This document shows, in pieces, positions 26,843-32,701 of a stretch of 32,701 nucleotides of DNA. This DNA is from Acidobacteriota bacterium (GTDB lineage: Bacteria > Acidobacteriota > Blastocatellia > Pyrinomonadales > Pyrinomonadaceae): NCBI GenBank assembly GCA_020200095.1, contig JAIVJJ010000242.1:1-32701 (forward strand), in the 5' to 3' direction. The notes under the pieces were generated by a model, which searched no databases, was not told where the DNA came from, and saw only the letters and a list, made by a program, of their open reading frames with translations. The position numbers were made by a program, and so were the translations under genes. Each line of letters begins with the position of its first letter. The first letter of the stretch is position 1.

Positions 26843-27394
26843 TTACTCCTTTTTTATTTCCTGCCGTAATTTTTCCAATCCGTAAGCCAATCTAGATTTC
26901 ACGGTTCCGACGGCAATTCCCAAAATTTCCGCGATTTCAGTTAAAGGCAAATCGTTTTGATAATGCAAAATTAAGACTGCGCGGCTCGCCGGCGAAAGTT
27001 TGAAAATTAAAGTTGAAAGCCTTTCGAGCAATTCGCGTTTATCAATTGAATCGGTCGACTGCGACGGAATTGTCTCTAAAACTTCGTTGTCTCTGATTTG
27101 CTCCGACCAGTGTTTTTCATTTTTCAAACGCTTGAATGCTTCTCTTGAAGCTATTCGATAAGTCCACGCGCGAAAAAGTTTTGGCTCTTGCAGCCAGCCG
27201 AGTTTTCGGTAGATGAGAATAAAAACTTCCTGCAAAATGTCTTCCGCTAAAGCGTGCTCACCGGCAAGACGATAAACGTATCGGTAAAGCGGTTTTTCGA
27301 TTGCTTTGAGAAGTTTATTGAACGCTTCCTTGTCACCCGACTGCGCCAACAAAACCCAAAAACTTTCTTGTTTTGTGTTTTTTACTTCCGCCAT
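26843..27394 (-). CDS. ECF-type RNA polymerase sigma factor
   Basis: YRYVYRLAGEHALAEDILQEVFILIYRKL (region 2), RAWTYRIASREAFKRLK, LPLTEIAEILGIAVGTVKSRLAYGLEKLRQEIKK (region 4). Confidence 0.93.
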   Translation of the reverse strand: MAEVKNTKQESFWVLLAQSGDKEAFNKLLKAIEKPLYRYVYRLAGEHALAEDILQEVFILIYRKLGWLQEPKLFRAWTYRIASREAFKRLKNEKHWSEQIRDNEVLETIPSQSTDSIDKRELLERLSTLIFKLSPASRAVLILHYQNDLPLTEIAEILGIAVGTVKSRLAYGLEKLRQEIKKE

Positions 27395-27451
27395 CCGTTT
27401 ATTAAGAGCATAGAAATAACAAAAATGTTCGGAAAAATAGAATTTAAAAAA

Positions 27452-27520
27452 CCGAAACGATTGAAGTTCGTAGATATGTGTTAATTAATAACAATATCTA
27501 TTAGCAATCAACCGTTTCGG
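27452..27520. promoter_or_regulatory. Nested dyad-symmetric sequence upstream of the ECF sigma gene
   Basis: CCGAAACGATTG (27452-27463) and CAACCGTTTCGG (27509-27520) are inverted copies with one mismatch; AGATAT...ATATCT lies between them. Confidence 0.5.
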
Positions 27521-27582
27521 CTAAAAGTTATTAAAAGATTATTTCTGCCTTTACAGTTTTTTACGGATTTTACAATTCCTTT

Positions 27583-28653
27583 TTATTCTGCGCCGGCGTT
27601 TTTCGCTCGCGGTTTCTTTTCGGCTGTTTTTTTAGCAACTTTGGAAACTGTTTTAATCGGCTTCGGCACTTTTGTTTTTGGTGCAGTTTTTTGTTTGGTT
27701 TTTTCTCGCGTTTTTTCTGCCGGACTCAAAAGTGCGCTCCAGCGATATTCGGGTGTTTCAAAACCTGTTTCCAGTTTTTTGAAGATAAATTCGGTCATCG
27801 CGTTCACAATCCAATTGTGATTATATTCACCGACTGAAGCGAGTTCGGCGTCCGGCGCAGGATTCATAAAATCAATCGCGTAGGGAACGCCGTCTTTAAT
27901 CGCAAACTCGACCGTGTTCAAATCGTAACCCAACGCTTTACAAATCGTAATTACATCTTTCTCGACTCGCGCGTGGAGTTCGGGCGAAAGGTAATCTTCG
28001 ACATTAACGTATTGCATTCCCGACAAATACGGCTTCGTCGGGTCATACGGCATAATCAAAACTTTTTCCTGCCCGACGCAGTAGCAGCGCACGAATTGGT
28101 CAAACTCGATGCCTTCCTGCAAAGTCATACAAAGTTTGCCCGATTGATTGTATTCATACCAGAGTTGTTCAAGCGAATGAATTTTCGAGACGTTTTTCCA
28201 ACCGCCGCCGTCAAACGGTTTTAAAAATGCGGGAAAACCGACATAATTCACAATGCCTTCCCAATCAAGCGGAAATTCAAGGTTTTGCAAAGACTCGCTC
28301 GTGATGTCAGGAATATAATCTTGCTGCGGCAAGAGAACCGTTTTTGGAATCGCTACGTCGAGTTTTGCGGCTAAACTGAAATTGAAAAATTTATCGTCCG
28401 CCGACCACCAAAACGGGTTGTTGATAATGTAAGTTCCTTCCAGTGCCATGCGCTTTAAAGTTGCGCGATAATAGGGAACTTCGTGCGAGATGCGGTCAAT
28501 AATCACATCGTATTTTTTTGTTTCGTCGAGACGAATACCGCCGACTTTGACCATTTCGGCGATTACTTCACCGCCGCCTTTTTCGTTGATGCTTGTAATA
28601 ATTGATTCGGGAAACGTAACTTCACGTCCTGTTAAAATTCCGACTTTTTTCAT
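27583..28653 (-). CDS. ATP-grasp domain protein with Lys-rich C-terminal tail
   Basis: FPAFLKPFDGGGWKNVSKI, LQEGIEFDQFVRCYCVG, VEFAIKDGVPYAIDFMNPAPDAE; tail KTREKTKQKTAPKTKVPKPIKTVSKVAKKTAEKKPRAKNAGAE. Confidence 0.8.
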   Translation of the reverse strand: MKKVGILTGREVTFPESIITSINEKGGGEVIAEMVKVGGIRLDETKKYDVIIDRISHEVPYYRATLKRMALEGTYIINNPFWWSADDKFFNFSLAAKLDVAIPKTVLLPQQDYIPDITSESLQNLEFPLDWEGIVNYVGFPAFLKPFDGGGWKNVSKIHSLEQLWYEYNQSGKLCMTLQEGIEFDQFVRCYCVGQEKVLIMPYDPTKPYLSGMQYVNVEDYLSPELHARVEKDVITICKALGYDLNTVEFAIKDGVPYAIDFMNPAPDAELASVGEYNHNWIVNAMTEFIFKKLETGFETPEYRWSALLSPAEKTREKTKQKTAPKTKVPKPIKTVSKVAKKTAEKKPRAKNAGAE

Positions 28654-28786
28654 AATTTTATTAAATTCCTCTTCTAAAAATTGATTTTAAATAATTGCCT
28701 GCGTTTTCGGGAAAATCCGAAATTGTTAAGTTTAATTTAGAATTGAGCGAGTGACAAGCAGACGAAAGTAGGTTTATAACACAAAA

Positions 28787-29554
28787 TTAATTTACTCGCT
28801 GCAAAAACCAAACGGGCGCGTTAAATAAAAATTTGTGTTCCGTAGAATCTTGAAATAAAGGTTTGAAATTTTCCGCTAGCCAAAGTTTTACATTTTCTAT
28901 ATTTTCCTTTCCGCCTTTTACTGCCGCGATAACATTGGTAAGCGTCAATAAAAAACTTGTAAGTTCTGCGAGCGAAAAAATTATTGTATTTTCAATCCAT
29001 TCGTGTTTGAGCAAGCGAAAACCTTCTCTTTCAGTTTCTTCGGCGGTGAATGAAGCCCACGCTCGAGGCGGAGTCGGATATTTTTTGAGGTATGTTTCTT
29101 TATACAAGATGTGAAATTCGGGATTTGTCGGCATCTGACCCGAAAAATAGTTGTCATAGATGATTATCCAACCCTTTTCTTTGAGAACTCGCCGCGCTTC
29201 GGAGAAAAATTTCTCGCGCTCGAGCCAATGAACGACTTGACTCATCGTGATTAAGTCAAACTCGTTTGCACCGAACGGCAGATTTTCCGCAGTCGAAACA
29301 AAATATTTAATATCCGCGTCTTTCCGAGCCAAGGCTATCATCTCGCGTGAAGCGTCAATTCCGACAACAGTTTCTGCAATTGTTTTCAAAGCAACAGTAG
29401 AAAGTCCCGTTCCGCAACCGATATCGAGCGCGGAAGGTAAAAGTTTCTTTAGAGAAAGAAACTCTTTAGCACGTTGAATTATTAGCGGATGAAAAAAAGG
29501 ACGACCATCGGCGTATCTTTCGGCGACGGCTTTGGGATTGAAAAAGTTCATCAA
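28787..29554 (-). CDS. Class I SAM-dependent methyltransferase
   Basis: ALDIGCGTGLSTVALKTIAETVVGIDASREMIALARK, FDLITMSQVVHWLEREKFFSEARRVLKEKGWIIIYD. Confidence 0.9.
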   Translation of the reverse strand: MMNFFNPKAVAERYADGRPFFHPLIIQRAKEFLSLKKLLPSALDIGCGTGLSTVALKTIAETVVGIDASREMIALARKDADIKYFVSTAENLPFGANEFDLITMSQVVHWLEREKFFSEARRVLKEKGWIIIYDNYFSGQMPTNPEFHILYKETYLKKYPTPPRAWASFTAEETEREGFRLLKHEWIENTIIFSLAELTSFLLTLTNVIAAVKGGKENIENVKLWLAENFKPLFQDSTEHKFLFNAPVWFLQRVN

Positions 29555-29580
29555 TCAGCTGTAGTTTTGGAAAAATCAAA

Positions 29581-29940
29581 TCAAGCTAACTTCAAACCGA
29601 AAGTATGAGCCAAAGCAAACTCAACAGCATTCATTGTCGATAAGTTTCCGAGAGTTTTATCTATAAATTTCTCTTTAACAGTAACGAGGTTATCTGTTAC
29701 GATAACCGAATCAAATTGCAAACCGCTTTGCCTTCCCTCAGGCGAATTTTGCAAAACAGTTACGCGACTTTTATGATTTGCCCGCATCATACTGCTGGTT
29801 ATCATTGCAACAATGACTTGCGGTAAATTGGTTTGTAAATTGTCGGCTTGAACAACGAGCGCGGGACGTTTCTTTGCCGTTTGTAAATTTGAATCGGGAA
29901 ACAAAACCAAAACAACATCGCCGCGTTTATAGCTTGTCAT
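29581..29940 (-). CDS. MazF/PemK-type toxin
   Basis: MTSYKRGDVVLVLFPDSNLQTAKKRPALVVQADN...VIVAMITSS...GLQFDSVIVTDNLVTVKEKFIDKTLGNLS. ATG at 29940 preferred over the ORF-track start. Confidence 0.85.
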   Translation of the reverse strand: MTSYKRGDVVLVLFPDSNLQTAKKRPALVVQADNLQTNLPQVIVAMITSSMMRANHKSRVTVLQNSPEGRQSGLQFDSVIVTDNLVTVKEKFIDKTLGNLSTMNAVEFALAHTFGLKLA

Positions 29941-30214
29941 AAACTTCCATTTCGGGACGTTCCCAATCTTCTGCAAAAGAGACAAGCGCGGCGCGTTGCG
30001 CGGCGGCTTCTTCCGCGTTGATACCGCGTTCGCGCAGATTTACACTTCCCGTCTTTTCACCGCCGTTACGACTACGGGCGACAAACTTGGCATCAGTTTC
30101 AGAGTGTTGTTTTGCTTTTTGTTTTTCCGTCAAAAAATCAACAAAATTTTCAACTTCGACAACAGTTTCGGGCGAAAGTTTTTGGATTTTTTCGATTAAA
30201 TCGGCATTTTGCAT
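29927..30214 (-). CDS. DUF2281-like antitoxin module (in frame with the upstream membrane-protein ORF)
   Basis: MQNADLIEKIQKLSPETVVEVENFVDFLTEKQKAKQ ... EEAAAQRAALVSFAEDWERPEMEVYDKL*. Overlaps the MazF start by 14 nt. Confidence 0.7.
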   Translation of the reverse strand: MQNADLIEKIQKLSPETVVEVENFVDFLTEKQKAKQHSETDAKFVARSRNGGEKTGSVNLRERGINAEEAAAQRAALVSFAEDWERPEMEVYDKL

Positions 30215-30733
30215 TATTTTAAGAATTTGAATTCGGCAAAAGCTCGTAGTTTCCCATCTGTCGATTATGTTCAAATGCTGCTTGCGGCGGCGATAAACGT
30301 CTAAAAGGTCAACAAAATCTTCCCAACGCTGGTCAAGCGAAGTCAAATTTGTCGGCAATTCTTTCGCGCCGGTAAATTTATGATAATTTTCCTGAATTTT
30401 ATCTTTTTGCTTTTCAAGGTAAAGAACGGCTTCGCGCTCGCGCGGCGTGAAAGAGTTAATCAATTTTTTGCGATTGGCTTTAGCTAAATCACGCAAGCGT
30501 TCCTTTTCACGCCGATTAACAAGCTGGCGGTAAGCAGGCAGATTCGGAACGATAAACATATAAGCAATCTCGAAAATGATTGCGATGATAAGAGGAATAA
30601 CGCTTTGCGTATAAGCCGCGGCAACCGCAAAACCGGCTAAACCCCAAAAATTGACCGGCTCTTTGATAGCTTCTTTGGCGTAAGAGGAATTAAACTTTGT
30701 AATTTGTTGTTGATACTTTGCTAAATCTGCCAT
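30215..30733 (-). CDS. Membrane protein adjacent to PspA (no stop before the antitoxin; ORF track joins them as 29927-30733)
   Basis: MADLAKYQQQITKFNSSYAKEAIKEPVNFWGLAGFAVAAAYTQSVIPLIIAIIFEIAYMFIVPNLPAYRQL..., charged coiled region, then RRRKQHLNIIDRWETTSFCRIQILKI|MQNADL. Confidence 0.65.
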
Positions 30734-30788
30734 AACTATTACTAGATGCTAATTTTGGCGGTTGCGTTTTGCCGATTATTTTCCGAAA

Positions 30789-31562
30789 TCAACTTTCTTT
30801 TTCTTCGTTCAGCGAAACGCGGTCGAGCGTTACTTCGTCACTTGCTTCCGAATTAGCGGCAATCTGTTTTCCGCTCGAGTTTGAACCGCTTTCGAGCAAG
30901 CCCATTTGTTGTTTGTATTCGAGAAGTTTGTCTTGCAGTTGAATATCCATCGCTTCGCGTTCGATGTCCTGCATTTTTTGATCAACCGAAGACGTGCCGA
31001 GTTGTAGCTTTGCTTCGGCAGCGGCAACGCGGCGATCAATTTTCTCGCGCATTTCGTTAAATGTCGAAGCGTCGTCGCCGATGTTAAAAGTTTCCATCGT
31101 TTGCGCAAGCTGCTCTTGAAGTTTCGCTTGTTTCGACGCGCTGATTAGCTGCATCGCTTCGGCAGAGCGTTTCTGCATCTGCAAAACGTAATTATCACGT
31201 GCTTTTAAGGCTTGTTGCGAAGCATTTGCGGCGTGTTCAAGCTGGGCAGAAGTTTTTCCCAAATCGAGCTGCGCCTGCTGTAATTGACCGATGTAAGCCG
31301 TCGCTATATCGTCGCGTCCCAATTTCACGGATGCCTTAATTTTTGAATCGAGGTCAACAACCTGTTCGGAAAGACGTTCTTTATTTTTTGCCAGCATTCG
31401 TTCGGTCGCCATCACCTGCGCCACCGAATTATTCAAATCCGGCACGCGGTCGCGCATATCGCGGATAGTTTGCTGCAAAACCATTTCCGGATTTTCAACC
31501 TTGTCGAGCGCCGCGCCGGTTCCGGCAAAAAATAAGCGTTTTATTCTCATCCACAATCCCAT
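30789..31562 (-). CDS. PspA/IM30 (Vipp1-like) family protein
   Basis: MGLWMRIKRLFFAGTGAALDKVENPEMVLQQTIRDMRDRVPDLNNSVAQVMATERMLAKN. ATG at 31562. Confidence 0.9.
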   Translation of the reverse strand: MGLWMRIKRLFFAGTGAALDKVENPEMVLQQTIRDMRDRVPDLNNSVAQVMATERMLAKNKERLSEQVVDLDSKIKASVKLGRDDIATAYIGQLQQAQLDLGKTSAQLEHAANASQQALKARDNYVLQMQKRSAEAMQLISASKQAKLQEQLAQTMETFNIGDDASTFNEMREKIDRRVAAAEAKLQLGTSSVDQKMQDIEREAMDIQLQDKLLEYKQQMGLLESGSNSSGKQIAANSEASDEVTLDRVSLNEEKES

Positions 31563-31695
31563 TTTCTTATCTCGCTCCTCGAAGAAATTTGCGTGTCCAA
31601 CAACATAAATCACAAACTTTACGATTTCATTTTCGCCAAAGTTGCAAAATATAGTTTAAGTATAACAAGTTTTCTAGTTTGTCTAAAACTTTATT

Positions 31696-32701
31696 TTATT
31701 TCTTCGGACTTTTTTCCTGCGCCGTATTAAATTCTTGACTTGAAAAGTCTTCAACTCTATCTTTATAAAGAAAACCTTGCTGTTTTGAGTTTGCTAATTC
31801 GAGTTCTTTTCTCAACTTTTCGGGAACATTGAATTCTAATTCAAGGCTTGGCAACATATGACTTTTGTGCGTATTGTTCAATCCGACTTTAACAATGACT
31901 TTTCCGTTCTCTAAACGGTCGAACGCAAATCCAGAATGTAATCTCCGGGTTAATCTTCCGTTATAATCTTCACCGAAACTAACATCTTCCATTCCCCAAT
32001 CTCTTTTATCGTTATCCAGTTCATAAAGTTCTTTATCTTTTTTCTCAAACCATTCAATTAATTCGCTCGTATTTTTTGGCTTGAACTCTTTATCAATTTT
32101 CTCAATCGCTGCTCTGACTTTATTGTTTTTCAAAAGTGCTTCCAAAATTTGTTCGTCAGAAAAAAATTCTGTTAGTTTAACCGAACTGCCAACGAATTCC
32201 TCATCTTCTTTCGTATCAGAAATTAACTTAAAACTTTTCGGTTTATTTAAATTAAGAACGACTAAGTGTTTGTAATACTGCATAATTCCGCAAGCAAGAA
32301 ACACTTCCGTTTCTATTGTCATTGTCGAACCAACAAGAGAGGCTATTTCACCGTCAAACCAGACTGAACAATTTTCCATTTCAAGTATTTTCTTTGTTTG
32401 AATATACTTTCCTAGCTTTTCAGAATATTCGCGCTCATATTTGTAATTTTTCTCAAATAACCTTTCGGTGTAATACGAAAAAACTTTTTCAACACCCTTA
32501 TCTGATTCAACGTATATATCTTTTGTCGTCCAGCGAATTTTGAAACCGTCGCTTTCACCGTTCCAAATTTTCTTTTCTATATCTTCATCTATATTTCGTG
32601 TTGGGGAAGTTTCGATTATTTCAGCTTTAGTTGGATGAACGCTCTTTTCAATATTAAAAGGAAATGAATCATTTGTTTCAGCGTTTTGAGTTGAGCAAGC
32701 T
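31696..32701 (-). CDS. Partial lipoprotein of unknown function (5' end beyond window)
   Basis: The 227-aa ORF frame stays open upstream of its internal ATG (32379) to the window edge, reading ACSTQNAETNDSFPFNIEKSVHPTKAEIIETSPTRNIDEDIEKKIWNGESDGFKIRWTTKDIYVES...; AC-S at the edge suggests a lipobox. Confidence 0.6.
   Translation of the reverse strand, partial: ACSTQNAETNDSFPFNIEKSVHPTKAEIIETSPTRNIDEDIEKKIWNGESDGFKIRWTTKDIYVESDKGVEKVFSYYTERLFEKNYKYEREYSEKLGKYIQTKKILEMENCSVWFDGEIASLVGSTMTIETEVFLACGIMQYYKHLVVLNLNKPKSFKLISDTKEDEEFVGSSVKLTEFFSDEQILEALLKNNKVRAAIEKIDKEFKPKNTSELIEWFEKKDKELYELDNDKRDWGMEDVSFGEDYNGRLTRRLHSGFAFDRLENGKVIVKVGLNNTHKSHMLPSLELEFNVPEKLRKELELANSKQQGFLYKDRVEDFSSQEFNTAQEKSPKK

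Noticed and set aside
28690-28730. TTTCGG-GAAAAT-CCGAAA small hairpin upstream of the ATP-grasp gene
   Set aside because: Only a 6-bp stem in AT-rich DNA; could easily be chance.

Overview
This window looks like a chromosomal segment from an AT-leaning Acidobacteriota/Blastocatellia-like genome. The lineage is inferred from gene content and repeat style and was not tested. Left to right it contains: the 3' end of a DUF4331-type gene, a TPR lipoprotein, and two nickel/cobalt-type transporters (one with an EF-hand-like loop and a very His-rich loop). Next comes a minus-strand pair, a three-Cys-motif Gp37/Gp68 (DUF5131) protein and its TcmP partner, wedged between plus-strand genes. It is followed by a glycogen-debranching enzyme, a class V aminotransferase, lepB and carA. 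Two tandem Ser/Thr kinase-TPR paralogs follow, one broken by a 1-nt frameshift. A frameshifted N-terminal remnant of one membrane pyrophosphatase lies just upstream of an intact hppA. The remainder comprises YjbQ, a small zinc-ribbon protein, a NAGPA-domain protein, an ATE-like arginyltransferase, a bactofilin, ttcA, a serine beta-lactamase-like protein, an ECF sigma operon with an uncalled 35-aa membrane microprotein, an ATP-grasp protein with an H1-like tail, a methyltransferase, a MazF toxin with a DUF2281-like antitoxin fused in frame to a membrane protein, PspA, and a partial lipoprotein. The best candidates for under-described biology are the TcmP/Gp37-68 pair with its inverted-repeat leader, the DUF4331-TPR-Ni transporter cluster, the PspA-adjacent membrane protein/antitoxin chimera, the sigma-factor operon with microproteins, and a REPIN-like element upstream of carA. 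No tRNA, rRNA, CRISPR array or transposase was recognised.
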